DNA from: JAWWOW01 sp033851265
Lineage (GTDB): Bacteria; Actinomycetota; Actinomycetes; JAWWOW01
Direction: 5' to 3'
Assembly: GCA_033851265.1 (NCBI GenBank)
Contig: JAWWOW010000011.1
Location: 62,001 to 126,000 of the forward strand
Length of the DNA: 64,000 nt
The position numbers were made by a program, and so were the translations under genes. The notes under the pieces were generated by a model. It made no database searches. It was given only the letters and a program-made list of their open reading frames with translations, and had not been told where the DNA came from. Numbering within the stretch: the stretch's first letter is position 1; the number at the start of each line of letters is the position of its first letter. Shown piece by piece: positions 1 through 8,033 of the stretch.

Positions 1-651
1 GCCACCGGCTGCCGCCACCTCAACGGCGCGACGCCCCTTCGCCTGCCCGAGCACTTCAGCCAGGTCGCCTACCGGCCGTTGGTCCGCCGCCTCGACGAGC
101 GGTGGTTCGTCGCCGCCCGACAGGCCTTCCGGGACGGGCTCGTCGCGCAAGAGGCAGACCAACTCGCGCAGCGAGCCAACGGGCACGACCTCGACATCCG
201 GCACGAGCCGCGCTTCGGCGGCGTTCCACCGCGGTACCACGACACGGCGTACACCCTCGCGCGACGCACCCAGGACCGCCGGCAGAACACCGGGCACACC
301 ACGGACCCGGCCGTCGAGACCGAGCTCTCCGTAGAAGACGCAGCCCGCAACGGTCTCCGGCGGCACCGCTTTGGATGCGGCCAGAATCGCGGCGGCCAGC
401 GCCAAGTCGAACGAACTTCCCTTCTTCGGCAGACTCGCCGGCGAGAGACCGATCGTGATGCGGTGCTGTGGCCACGGCTCGCCGCTGTTGGTGATCGCGG
501 CCTTCACGCGGTCGCGGGCTTCGTTCACGGCAGCATCGGGAAGTCCGACGATGGCCATGTAGGGCAAGCCGGACCCGATGTCCGCCTCGACCTCGACGAG
601 ACGACCGTCGATGCCCACGAGCGCAATGGCGTAGGTCCGCGCGAGGCTCAC
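1..651 (-). CDS. comM: ComM/YifB-family Mg-chelatase-like AAA+ ATPase, N-terminal part (gene runs off the window)
   Basis: The minus strand is open from a GTG at 651 to base 1 (217 codons). The N-terminus (SLARTYAIALVGIDGRLVEV, then GLPYMAIVGLPDAAVNEARD) is typical of the ComM/YifB family, whose N-terminal Lon-like domain precedes a Mg-chelatase ATPase domain. ComM promotes branch migration during natural transformation in studied bacteria; its role in actinobacteria is less clear. Only the N-terminal domain is present here; the ATPase motifs lie outside. The GTG overlaps the stop of yraN (GTGA), so the two are probably translationally coupled. In many actinobacteria dprA follows downstream. 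The family call is firm; the transformation role is inference. Confidence 0.9.
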   Translation of the reverse strand, partial: MSLARTYAIALVGIDGRLVEVEADIGSGLPYMAIVGLPDAAVNEARDRVKAAITNSGEPWPQHRITIGLSPASLPKKGSSFDLALAAAILAASKAVPPETVAGCVFYGELGLDGRVRGVPGVLPAVLGASREGVRRVVVPRWNAAEARLVPDVEVVPVGSLRELVCLLRDEPVPEGLSGGDEPPLVEAADQRPVGDLAEVLGQAKGRRAVEVAAAGG

Positions 652-1022
652 AGCACCACGTCACGCACGTGATCGATGACCGGCTCGCCACCAGGCGGAT
701 AGACGATGCCGACAACGTCGATGCGGACGGCCCGCGCCCACGTCGGTGTGTTGTCGGTCATCCACACTGCAGCAAGGCGACGCAGCCGGCGCAGTTTCGG
801 CGCCGTTACGGCTTCGAGCGGCGAACCAAATCCGAGCCCCGCGCGGGTCTTTACTTCACAGACGACAACCGTCGTTCCGTCGCGCGCGACGATGTCGATC
901 TCGCCCTCACGACAACGCCAGTTGCGTTGCACCACCTCGAGCCCGGCCGCCTCGAGATGCGCGGCCGCGATGTTCTCGCCGTACCTGCCCAACTCGTCGC
1001 TTGCGCGCACCACGACAACCAC
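648..1022 (-). CDS. yraN: YraN/UPF0102 endonuclease-like protein
   Basis: A 124-residue protein with the UPF0102 pattern: an N-terminal helix (GRYGENIAAAHLEAAGLEVV), then the restriction-endonuclease-like core with GEIDIVARDG and VVVCEVKTRAG, which supply the D-x(n)-E-x-K residues of a PD-(D/E)XK nuclease fold. Its biochemical function is not settled; in actinobacteria it usually sits just upstream of comM, as here. The stop codon overlaps the comM GTG. The start is the first of several consecutive Val/Met codons (MVVVVRASDE), so the true start may lie a few codons downstream. Confidence 0.9.
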   Translation of the reverse strand: MVVVVRASDELGRYGENIAAAHLEAAGLEVVQRNWRCREGEIDIVARDGTTVVVCEVKTRAGLGFGSPLEAVTAPKLRRLRRLAAVWMTDNTPTWARAVRIDVVGIVYPPGGEPVIDHVRDVVL

Positions 1023-1111
1023 CTCCGCGAGGAGAGTGGTCGACGATTACGACGTACGACGGATCGTCGAGGTGTGCTGTGGACGCGCGCTGCGTCTCGC
1101 TGTGGACAGCG

Positions 1112-1489
1112 CTAGCCCGGTGGCAGCGCCGAATCGCCGGGTGCCGCTGAGTCGGGATCCGGTGCTTGCGCAGCACGTTCGCGCGCTTCCTCCGTCACCA
1201 TCTCGCCGGTCGACTGGATAGGCGTACTCGTCTCTGACGAACCGAGCAGCGACGTGTCGCTGTTGACGGTCACGCCAGCCGAGTCACCAGGCGTCGGGGC
1301 GGCGCCGTCAGCCGGCGTACCCGCCCCAGCGCTGGTGCGCTCGCTCGATGCGCCTGAGCCGGGCGTGGGGTGCTTGCCGTTGTCGGTGTACGGCGCACCG
1401 CTCGCCGGATCGACGGCGGGATCGGCATGGCCGGGCTGGTTGGCGGCGGGATGTGGTGAGCCAGAGGCGGATTCGGGTGACTCGGACAC
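1112..1489 (-). CDS. Hypothetical Pro/Ser/Ala-rich low-complexity protein
   Basis: I do not recognise this 125-residue protein. It is almost entirely low-complexity (Ser, Ala, Pro, Gly, Thr), with many acidic residues and no hydrophobic segment, so it should be disordered and soluble. I chose the GTG at 1489 because AGGAGG lies at good spacing just upstream; an in-frame start further up (1525) would lie before that Shine-Dalgarno. It lies between DUF2469 and yraN on the same strand. The strong ribosome binding site argues for translation, but the composition means a search would be needed to show that it is conserved. Confidence 0.55.
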   Translation of the reverse strand: MSESPESASGSPHPAANQPGHADPAVDPASGAPYTDNGKHPTPGSGASSERTSAGAGTPADGAAPTPGDSAGVTVNSDTSLLGSSETSTPIQSTGEMVTEEARERAAQAPDPDSAAPGDSALPPG

Positions 1490-1535
1490 GGCTTCCTCCT
1501 GATCGGTCCGGAGACTCCTACCCACCAGCGGCGGG

Positions 1536-1844
1536 CTACTCCCGCGGCAGCTCGAGATCGCTCTTGGCGAGCTCTTCGATGTTGACGTCCTTGAACGTCA
1601 CCACACGGACGTTCTTGACGAAGCGCGCTGGCCGGTACATGTCCCAGACCCACGCGTCGTTCATCGTGACCTCGAAGAAGACTTCACCCTCAGCGGTCCG
1701 AACCTGAAGCTTCACATCGTTGGCGAGGTAGAACCTGCGCTCGGTCTCCACCACATGCGTGAACAAGCCGACGACGTCGCGATACTCGCGATAGAGCTGC
1801 AGCTCCATCTCGGTTTCGTACTTTTCTAGGTCCTCGGCGCTCAT
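1536..1844 (-). CDS. DUF2469 family protein
   Basis: A 102-residue protein starting MSAEDLEKYETEMELQLYRE, which closely matches the actinobacterial DUF2469 family (the M. tuberculosis gene next to rnhB, Rv2901c, is a member). The family has no established function. Members are acidic, begin with this amphipathic helix and contain a conserved FYLAN segment (ERRFYLAND here). I placed the start at the ATG at 1844, not the upstream in-frame ATG at 1886, because family members begin at MSAEDLEKY. It is immediately downstream of rnhB on the same strand, as usual for the family, and probably cotranscribed. Confidence 0.88.
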   Translation of the reverse strand: MSAEDLEKYETEMELQLYREYRDVVGLFTHVVETERRFYLANDVKLQVRTAEGEVFFEVTMNDAWVWDMYRPARFVKNVRVVTFKDVNIEELAKSDLELPRE

Positions 1845-1866
1845 GGCGCGTCCAGGTAAATAGCGC

Positions 1867-2595
1867 TCATGCCAGGACACCGGCAAACGATTGGTCGTGC
1901 AAGTCTTCGTCGTTCAACGGCAGCCCGCGCAGGGCTCGCGCAACGTTGACGTAGGAATGCCGATGTTCCGGACAGGGTCCGTGCTCGGTCAACGCGCTCG
2001 CGTGCTCGGGAGTGACATAGCCCTTATGCGTCGCGAAGTCGTACACCGGAAAGCGCTCGTGCAGCGAGCACATGATCCGGTCACGAGTCACCTTTGCGAC
2101 AACCGAGGCAGCAGCAATGCACGCGGCGACGCGGTCGCCCTTCCACACGGCAAGGCCGGGTACGCCGAGCCCGGCGACCGGGAAGCCGTCGGTGAGGACG
2201 TAGCCCGGGTTGACGTCGAGCGTCGCCAGCGCCCGGCGCATCGCCGCCACGTTGCTGCGGTGGAGACCTTCTCGGTCCACTTCCTGCGGTGGTACGACGA
2301 CAACGGAGATCGCGGCGGCCCGGCGTACCACCTGCTTGTAGACCCGCTCGCGCGCCAAGGCGGTGAGCAGCTTGGAGTCGGCGAGCTCGGGCACCTGCCC
2401 ACGCTTGCCCTCCGGCAACACGACCGCCGCCACGACCAGCGGTCCGGCGCAGGCGCCCCGGCCGGCCTCATCGGCTCCGGCCACCGGAGCCAGGCCGTGG
2501 CGGTGCAGGGCGCGCTCGTATCCCCACAGGCCCGCGTCTCGGCGGACCGTGGAGCCGCGCGGCAGCAACGGAGGCGACGGGTCTGGGGTGGACAT
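1867..2595 (-). CDS. rnhB: Ribonuclease HII
   Basis: RNase HII cleaves the RNA strand of RNA-DNA hybrids and starts removal of misincorporated ribonucleotides. The protein (242 residues from the chosen ATG) has the signature GADEAGRGACAGPLVVAA, which supplies the first catalytic Asp-Glu pair, then ELADSKLLT, LTDGFPV and the ASVVAKVTRDR segment, and ends with the family's HRHSYVNV-like region. An alternative upstream ATG at 2637 would add 14 Arg/Pro-rich residues that the family lacks. It follows lepB closely, in the usual rplS-lepB-rnhB order. Confidence 0.95.
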   Translation of the reverse strand: MSTPDPSPPLLPRGSTVRRDAGLWGYERALHRHGLAPVAGADEAGRGACAGPLVVAAVVLPEGKRGQVPELADSKLLTALARERVYKQVVRRAAAISVVVVPPQEVDREGLHRSNVAAMRRALATLDVNPGYVLTDGFPVAGLGVPGLAVWKGDRVAACIAAASVVAKVTRDRIMCSLHERFPVYDFATHKGYVTPEHASALTEHGPCPEHRHSYVNVARALRGLPLNDEDLHDQSFAGVLA

Positions 2596-2640
2596 CGGCG
2601 CCAGGGTACGACCCGGTCGGGAAGCGCTGCGGGGCACCCG

Positions 2641-3642
2641 CTAGGCCGAACGACGGTCGAGCGCGTGCTGGCGGCGCCGGCGGCGCAGAACCGGCCATCC
2701 CCCCAGGGCTCCCAGTGCCCCGAGCGCAAGGGCGGGTTCACTACCCGAGCCGGTCAGCGGCCCGCCCAAGCTGTTGAGCGCCTTCTGGGAGAACGTTTTC
2801 GGTACCGGCAGACCGCCGATGTTGCCGACAGGCCAAACCTTCACGAACGCGCGACCGACCACCTTGTGCGTCGGGATCATGCCCTTGTCCGCCGTGCCTG
2901 TGTGCGCCCGGGAGTCTTGCGATGCGGACCGGTGATCGCCCATCAGCCACAAGCGGTCCTTGGGCACGGTGTACGGCCCGAACGGCGACTCGCTGGGCTT
3001 GTCGCCCGGGAAGATGTAGGACTCGTCGAGCGCGACGCCGTTGACGGTCACCCGACCTTGCGCGTCACAGCACTGCACCGTGTCACCGGCGACGCCGATC
3101 ACCCGTTTGATGAAGTCCTTCTCACACGGCGGGGCAACACCGATAGCGCTGGCGAAGGATCGCAACGTCCGCGCGATGCGATTTTTGGGTGGCGTACACG
3201 TTGTTTCGGGACTCTCTTCGAACGACGTGTCGGTGCCGTTGAACACCACGATCTCGCCGCGGTGGATGTCGCGGAAGCGGTATACGAGTTTGTTGACGAG
3301 CACCCGGTCGCCAACCTTCAGGGTCTGTTCCATCGACCCCGAGGGGATGTAGAAGGCCTGGACGAGGAACGCCTTGATGATGAGCGCCAACACAAGTGCC
3401 ACTGCAATGAGGATGGGCAGCTCACGCAGGAAGGACCCGTGCTTTTCCTTCTTGGTCGTCTCGTCAGCTGGCTTCGGGTCTCCTGCAGCTTCTGCCGGAT
3501 CCGAATCGTCCACTGGCTCGACGACGGTTGTATCGGTCTGGTCCGAGGCAGCCGCATAGCTCGCCTCAGGTTGGTCTGGGGTTGACCGAGACCTCAGCCG
3601 GTCAAACGCGTCGCCACTGGACGGAGTCGGGGGTTCTGTCAT
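2641..3642 (-). CDS. lepB: Signal peptidase I
   Basis: This membrane serine protease removes signal peptides from secreted preproteins. A disordered acidic N-terminus (residues 1-68) precedes a transmembrane segment (about 72-95, LRELPILIAVALVLALIIKA). The catalytic Ser is in PSGSMEQTL (S103) and the general-base Lys in FIKRVIG (K179). Box E (MGDHRSASQDSR) is present. At 333 residues it is longer than many homologues because of the N-terminal extension and a C-terminal tail with a weak hydrophobic stretch followed by RRRRR. It lies between rplS and rnhB, consistent with a ribosome/secretion operon. Confidence 0.96.
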   Translation of the reverse strand: MTEPPTPSSGDAFDRLRSRSTPDQPEASYAAASDQTDTTVVEPVDDSDPAEAAGDPKPADETTKKEKHGSFLRELPILIAVALVLALIIKAFLVQAFYIPSGSMEQTLKVGDRVLVNKLVYRFRDIHRGEIVVFNGTDTSFEESPETTCTPPKNRIARTLRSFASAIGVAPPCEKDFIKRVIGVAGDTVQCCDAQGRVTVNGVALDESYIFPGDKPSESPFGPYTVPKDRLWLMGDHRSASQDSRAHTGTADKGMIPTHKVVGRAFVKVWPVGNIGGLPVPKTFSQKALNSLGGPLTGSGSEPALALGALGALGGWPVLRRRRRQHALDRRSA

Positions 3643-3659
3643 CGCGCTGGCTGGACCAG

Positions 3660-4022
3660 TCAGCTCGCGGTCTCGGAGGTCTCCCGCCGCTCACGGATCT
3701 TCGCCTTCTTGCCGCGGAGCGAACGCAAGTAGTACAGCTTCGCCCGGCGTACGTCACCACGAGTCACGACCTTGATCGTGTCGATGACCGGGGCGTGCAC
3801 GGGGAACGTGCGCTCAACACCGACGCCGAAACTCACCTTGCGGACCGTGAACGTCTCGCGGATTCCACCGCCCTGGCGGCGAATGACGACGCCTTGGAAG
3901 TGCTGGACTCGGGAGCGGTTGCCCTCGACCACGCGGACGCCGACGTCGATCGTGTCGCCGGGGCGGAAGTCCGGGATGTCGCTTCGCAGCGAGGCGGCAT
4001 CGATGCCGTCGAGCGTATGCAT
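3660..4022 (-). CDS. rplS: 50S ribosomal protein L19
   Basis: L19 sits at the 30S-50S interface. This 120-residue protein has the family core (DFRPGDTIDVGVRVVEGNRS, RVQHFQGVVIRRQGGGIRET, FTVRKVSFGVGVERTFPVH) and ends in a basic tail. Length is normal. It follows trmD with a gap of about 75 bases that carries a plausible promoter of its own, and precedes lepB. Confidence 0.98.
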   Translation of the reverse strand: MHTLDGIDAASLRSDIPDFRPGDTIDVGVRVVEGNRSRVQHFQGVVIRRQGGGIRETFTVRKVSFGVGVERTFPVHAPVIDTIKVVTRGDVRRAKLYYLRSLRGKKAKIRERRETSETAS

Positions 4023-4097
4023 TGGGCTCGTACTCCTGTTATTTCGGGCAGTCCAGATCAGCGCGGGGAGGCGCTAGGGGATGCGTTGGTGAGATAT

Positions 4098-4838
4098 CTA
4101 CTCTGCCACACCGCCGGACCCGGGCGGTATCGGATCGGCTGGCCCCCCCGCACCGAAGAGGTCCGGGCGACGCTCGACGGTGCGACGCAAGCCAACGTCG
4201 CGGCGCCAGTGGTGGATTGCCGCGTGGTCCCCGGACAGCAGGACCGCCGGGACGTCGAGCCCCCGCCAGCTCGCCGGGCGGGTGTACGCCGGGCCTTCGA
4301 GCAGCCCGTGCGAGTGCGAGTCATCGACGATCGACTCCGGGTTGCCCACCACCCCCGGCAGCAGCCGAGTCACAGCCTCGACCACCACGAGCGTCGCCGC
4401 CTCACCGCCGGCGAGCACGTAGTCGCCGATCGAGAGCTCGTCGACGGGCATCCGCCCGGCCGCGTCCGCGGCGACGCGCGCGTCGATGCCTTCGTAGCGG
4501 CCACAGGCGAAGACGAGCCAGGGCTCGTCGGCGTACTGCTGTGCCATCTGCTGGTCGAACGGTCGTCCCGACGGACTCAGAACCACGAGTCGCGGCGGCG
4601 GCGCGGTGTCCACCGGGACGACCGCGTCCAGCGCACGGCCCCAGGGCTCGGGACGCATGACCATGCCCGGCCCTCCCCCGTAGGGAGTGTCGTCCACCCT
4701 GCGGTGCACATCACCAGTCCAGTCACGCAGGTCATGGATGCGTACGTCGATCAGTCCGCGCTCGCGCGCCTTGCCGAGTAATGACAGGTCGAGTGGTGTG
4801 AAGTACTCCGGGAAGATCGTGATTACGTCGATGCGCAC
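4098..4838 (-). CDS. trmD: tRNA (guanine-N1)-methyltransferase
   Basis: TrmD methylates G37 of tRNAs reading CNN codons, preventing +1 frameshifts. The 246-residue product starts VRIDVITIFPEYFTPLDLSL and has the trefoil-knot SPOUT segments (DDTPYGGGPGMVMRPEP, LVVLSPSGRPFDQQ, CGRYEGIDARV, SIGDYVLAGGEAA). I chose the GTG at 4838, five bases after the rimM stop; in-frame starts further upstream lie inside rimM and would add non-family residues. Gene order rimM-trmD-rplS is the classic ribosomal block. Confidence 0.95.
   Translation of the reverse strand: MRIDVITIFPEYFTPLDLSLLGKARERGLIDVRIHDLRDWTGDVHRRVDDTPYGGGPGMVMRPEPWGRALDAVVPVDTAPPPRLVVLSPSGRPFDQQMAQQYADEPWLVFACGRYEGIDARVAADAAGRMPVDELSIGDYVLAGGEAATLVVVEAVTRLLPGVVGNPESIVDDSHSHGLLEGPAYTRPASWRGLDVPAVLLSGDHAAIHHWRRDVGLRRTVERRPDLFGAGGPADPIPPGSGGVAE
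4100..4108 (-). promoter_or_regulatory. Candidate extended -10 promoter for rplS
   Basis: On the minus strand this reads TGGCAGAGT, an extended -10 (TG-N followed by a TANNNT-like hexamer), about 80 bases before the rplS ATG and at the very end of trmD. A similar TGGCAGAAT lies upstream of rpsP. No convincing -35 was seen, so this rests on the motif and its placement. Confidence 0.3.
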
Positions 4839-4842
4839 GACA

Positions 4843-5370
4843 TCACGCTTCTGCATCTTCGTCGTCGACGAGCAGGCCGGACGGCGGGTCGATGACGACT
4901 TTTCCACTCGCGATGTCGACACCCGGAACGATGCTCGCAACAAAAGGGACGAGCAACTCCGCACCAGACGCCTGGGTGACGACGAGCAGATCTTGCACCG
5001 GTAGGTGCAACACCTCACTGATCTCGCCGATGTGTTCGCCACTCACCGTCTCGACGCGCAAGCCGACCAGCTCGTGGTCCCAGAACTCGTCTGGGTCCTC
5101 CGTCGGAGGGCTCGTCGAAGAGTCAACGACGAGCAGCGTTCCGCGCAACGCCTCGGCCGCAGACCGGTCGTTCACTCCATCGAACGTCACGAGCAAGCGA
5201 CCGCTGTGCGGGCGCGCACGTAAGACAGTGAGTGGTCCAGCCTCGGGCGGATCGGTGTGGACGGACATCCCCGTGGCGAACCGACGCTCCGGGTCGTCGG
5301 TGCGCACGTCGACCGACAGCTCACCGTGGATGCCGTGCGCCCTCCCGATGCGACCGACGACGAGTTGCAC
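4843..5370 (-). CDS. rimM: Ribosome maturation factor RimM
   Basis: RimM assists late maturation of the 30S subunit head near S19. The 175-residue protein has the N-terminal RimM domain (VVGRIGRAHGIHGELSVDV) and the C-terminal PRC-barrel-like domain (ELVGLRVETVSGEHIGEIS, followed by LLVPFVASIVPGVDIASG). Length and domain order are normal. It is about 23 bases from khpA and five bases before the trmD GTG, consistent with one operon. Confidence 0.96.
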   Translation of the reverse strand: MQLVVGRIGRAHGIHGELSVDVRTDDPERRFATGMSVHTDPPEAGPLTVLRARPHSGRLLVTFDGVNDRSAAEALRGTLLVVDSSTSPPTEDPDEFWDHELVGLRVETVSGEHIGEISEVLHLPVQDLLVVTQASGAELLVPFVASIVPGVDIASGKVVIDPPSGLLVDDEDAEA

Positions 5371-5393
5371 GACTGCCCCCCGGATGGACCGGG

Positions 5394-5633
5394 TCAGCGC
5401 CCTTCGTCGACGTCGAGGAAGTCGACGCGGATGCCCTTGCCGCCGAGACCGTTGATGACCGTGCGCAGCGCGGTCGCCGTGCGACCGGCCCGACCGATGA
5501 CCTTGCCGAGGTCATCCGGATGCACGCGCACTTCGAGAACCGGCCCGCGGCGGCGGGTGCGTTCCTCGACGTGGACGTCGTCCGGATGCGCGACGATGCC
5601 GCGGACGAGGTGCTCTAGCGCTTCGTCGAGCAC
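5394..5633 (-). CDS. khpA: KH-domain RNA-binding protein KhpA
   Basis: A 79-residue single KH domain protein. The GxxG loop appears in DDLGKVIGRAGRTATALR. KhpA-type proteins bind RNA, in some Firmicutes as a partner of KhpB/Jag. It lies between rpsP and rimM, its invariant position in actinobacteria. Translation starts at a GTG whose first base overlaps the last base of the rpsP stop (TAGTG), which suggests coupling to rpsP. Confidence 0.94.
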   Translation of the reverse strand: MLDEALEHLVRGIVAHPDDVHVEERTRRRGPVLEVRVHPDDLGKVIGRAGRTATALRTVINGLGGKGIRVDFLDVDEGR

Positions 5634-6238
5634 TACTGCTCCTGCGGGGTCTCGCCCGCGTCGGCTGCGGGCGCGTCAGCCGTCGCGGATGGCTCCTCGC
5701 TCGCTGGTGGCTCGGTGGCGGCGGTCTCGGCAGGTGCCTCTGCTGCCGGAGCCTCGGTCGCAGCCTCGGTTGCCGGAGCCTCGGTTGCCGGAGCCTCGGT
5801 CGCAGCCTCGGTGGCGGCAGCGTCCGCAGCGGCGTCGGCCGCTGGGGCCTTGGCAGCGGCCTTCTTGCGCGGCTTGGCGGTCGTCGCCTCGGCGTCGCTG
5901 GCGCCTTGTTTGTGGGCAGCCTCGAAGAGAGCCTTCTTGTCCGGGCGTGCGGCGCGCACCTTCATCGGCTCGGGTGCTGGTTCGCCGCGGAACTTCTGCC
6001 AGTCCCCCGTGATCTTCAGGATCGCGGCGACGGGTTCGGTCGGCTGCGCGCCGACTTTCAGCCAGTACTGCGCGCGCTCTGAGTCGACCTCGATGAACGA
6101 CGGATCTTCCTTCGGGTGGTACTTCCCGATCGTCTCGATGACGCGACCCTCACGCTTGGTGCGCGAGTCGGCGACGATGATCCGGTAGTAGGGCGCGCGC
6201 ATTTTGCCCAGGCGCATGAGCTTGATCTTGGTAGCCAC
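5633..6238 (-). CDS. rpsP: 30S ribosomal protein S16 with long Ala/Glu-rich C-terminal extension
   Basis: The first 80 or so residues are a normal S16 (ATKIKLMRLGKMRAPYYRII, EDPSFIEVDSERAQYWLKVG). S16 is a primary 30S assembly protein. Residues about 110-201 are a disordered tail built from repeats of the type ATEAPATEAPATEAATEAPA, making the protein 201 residues, against about 80-160 in most bacteria. Actinobacterial S16 proteins are often extended, but this tail is at the long end. It is the first gene of the rpsP-khpA-rimM-trmD group. Confidence 0.97.
   Translation of the reverse strand: MATKIKLMRLGKMRAPYYRIIVADSRTKREGRVIETIGKYHPKEDPSFIEVDSERAQYWLKVGAQPTEPVAAILKITGDWQKFRGEPAPEPMKVRAARPDKKALFEAAHKQGASDAEATTAKPRKKAAAKAPAADAAADAAATEAATEAPATEAPATEAATEAPAAEAPAETAATEPPASEEPSATADAPAADAGETPQEQ
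5740..5830. repeat. Imperfect direct repeats encoding the Ala/Thr/Glu/Pro tail of S16
   Basis: Within rpsP, units related to GCCTCGGTTGCCGGAGCCTC recur head to tail with small differences, giving the ATEAP-like peptide repeats. Such tracts change length easily by slipped replication, so the tail length may vary between strains. Confidence 0.6.
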
Positions 6239-6368
6239 GAGGTGCGATTACTCCATGTTCTGCGTTGGATGGCCGCCCTGCGACGTCGTGGGGTTAACGC
6301 CGATCGCGACCGGAGGACAGCGTCGGGACGGCTAGAGGGTCCGTCGTACGACGTCGTGCTCACCGGTG

Positions 6369-6377
6369 ATTCTGCCA
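6369..6377 (-). promoter_or_regulatory. Candidate extended -10 promoter for the rpsP operon
   Basis: The 194-base gap between ffh and rpsP holds TGGCAGAAT on the minus strand, an extended -10 resembling the one before rplS. The transcript would have a 5' leader of about 125 bases before the rpsP ATG. A GTG-initiated frame begins five bases after the hexamer and overlaps rpsP; I do not treat it as a gene. I saw no other feature in this gap. Confidence 0.35.
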
Positions 6378-6432
6378 GATGATGCGACCCATGCTGATGA
6401 GTCCGTGCTTCGCACGCTGGTCACGGGCGAAA

Positions 6433-7989
6433 TCAACCTGACTGATCGCGAGAGTCGGGCGGGCTAGGCAGCTGCAACTTCGAGAGGTCAAAGCCCGCTG
6501 GAAGCCCCTGGCCGGTGGGGAAACCGCCAGCGCCGCCAGGCCCACCCGCCATGCCGCGGAGCTCGGGTGGGAGCGAGCGGGCTATCGCGGCGGCATTGGG
6601 CCGGCCACCACCGCCTTTGCCCTTCTTGCCTTTCTTGCCCTTCTTGCCGCTGGCCTTGCCCCGGCGTCGCGCGCCCGGCATGCCCATCGCACCCGCCATC
6701 TGCTTCATCATCTTGCGCGCTTCGAAAAAGCGGTCGACGAGCTGGTTGACCTCCATCACCGTCGTACCCGAACCATTGGCGATGCGCAGTCGGCGCGAGC
6801 CGTTGATGAGCTTCGCGTCGGCGCGTTCGCCCGGTGTCATCGAGCGGATGATCGCGGCGACACGGTCGAGGTCGCGATCGTCGACTTGGGAGATGGCTTC
6901 TTTCATCTGCCCCATGCCCGGGAGCATGCCGAGGAGGTTTCCGATGGGACCCATCTTGCGAATCATCATCATCTGCTCGAGGAAGTCTTCGAGGGTGAAG
7001 TCTTCGCCGCCCATGAGCTTGGAGGCCATGCGTTCGGCTTCGTCGGCCTCGAACGTCTGCTCCGCCTGCTCGATCAACGTCAGCATGTCGCCCATACCGA
7101 GAATGCGCGACGCCATCCGATCGGGATGGAAGACGTCGAAGTCGGTGAGCTTCTCGCCGTTGGACGCGAAGAGAATCGGCCGCCCTGTGACGTGACGCAC
7201 GGACAACGCCGCGCCGCCACGCGCGTCACCATCAAGCTTGGTCAGTACGACGCCGCTGAACCCAACGCCGTCAGAGAATGACAACGCGGTCGCGACGGCG
7301 TCCTGGCCGATCATCGCGTCGACGACGAACAAGATCTCGTCGGGACTCGTTGCATCGCGAATGGCTGCGGCCTGCGCCATCATGTCCGCGTCCACGCCCA
7401 GCCGACCGGCAGTGTCGACAACGACGACGTCGTGACCCTTTTGCTGGGCGTACTCGACACCGCGCCGCGCGACACTGACCGGGTCACCGACGCCGTTGCC
7501 TGGCTCGGGGGCAAAAACCTCGACGTTTGCCTGCCCGCCAACGACTTGCAACTGGGTAACGGCGTTGGGTCGCTGCAGGTCACACGCCACGAGTAGCGGC
7601 GAGTGACGCTGGTCCTTCAACCAACGACCGAGCTTGCCCGCGAGTGTGGTCTTACCGGAGCCCTGCAGGCCCGCGAGCACGATGACGGTCGGCGGCGTTT
7701 TCGCGAGGCGGAGTCGCCGGGTCTCACCGCCAAGGATGCCGACGAGCTCCTCGTTGACGATCTTGATGACCTGCTGCGCCGGGTTGAGCGCCTTGCTGAC
7801 CTCCGCGCCCGCAGCGCGCTCCTTGAGCGCGGCGACGAAGTCCTTGACCACTGGCAGGGCGACGTCGGCCTCGAGGAGCGCGACCCGGATCTCGCGCGCC
7901 GTCGCGTCGATGTCGGCCTCAGAGAGCCGTCCCTTTCCGCGCAGCGACGCGAATACCGACTCGAGCCGGTCGGAGAGCGTGTCGAACAC
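6433..7989 (-). CDS. ffh: Signal recognition particle protein Ffh
   Basis: Ffh binds signal sequences on nascent chains together with SRP RNA and delivers ribosomes to FtsY. The 518-residue protein (GTG start at 7989, VFDTLSDRLESVFASLRGKG) has the N domain, the GTPase motifs GLQGSGKTTLAGKLG, DTAGRL and TKLDGDARGG, and the Met-rich M domain (RKMMKQMAGAMGMPG). The C-terminus after the M domain is a Lys/Gly-rich basic tail (GKKGKKGKKGKGGGG). Longer upstream frames run into poor-quality sequence. Its receptor gene ftsY lies in the same window beyond the nitrogen block. Confidence 0.96.
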   Translation of the reverse strand: MFDTLSDRLESVFASLRGKGRLSEADIDATAREIRVALLEADVALPVVKDFVAALKERAAGAEVSKALNPAQQVIKIVNEELVGILGGETRRLRLAKTPPTVIVLAGLQGSGKTTLAGKLGRWLKDQRHSPLLVACDLQRPNAVTQLQVVGGQANVEVFAPEPGNGVGDPVSVARRGVEYAQQKGHDVVVVDTAGRLGVDADMMAQAAAIRDATSPDEILFVVDAMIGQDAVATALSFSDGVGFSGVVLTKLDGDARGGAALSVRHVTGRPILFASNGEKLTDFDVFHPDRMASRILGMGDMLTLIEQAEQTFEADEAERMASKLMGGEDFTLEDFLEQMMMIRKMGPIGNLLGMLPGMGQMKEAISQVDDRDLDRVAAIIRSMTPGERADAKLINGSRRLRIANGSGTTVMEVNQLVDRFFEARKMMKQMAGAMGMPGARRRGKASGKKGKKGKKGKGGGGRPNAAAIARSLPPELRGMAGGPGGAGGFPTGQGLPAGFDLSKLQLPSPPDSRDQSG

Positions 7990-8033
7990 GGGTAGGTCAG
8001 TCCTCAGAAAGGGGTGGGGCGACGTTACCCAGC

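Noticed and set aside
56..715. Minus-strand frame of 219 codons at the window edge
   Set aside because: It is another frame of the same strand; the comM frame starting at 651 matches a known family and overlaps yraN neatly.
1891..3585. Long plus-strand open frame of 564 codons
   Set aside because: It lies antisense to rnhB and lepB, which have clear catalytic motifs. It is an artefact of high GC content.
6058..6363. GTG frame just after the rpsP -10, overlapping rpsP
   Set aside because: Arg/Ser-rich, overlaps rpsP by 180 bases and shows no family similarity. I kept only the promoter note.
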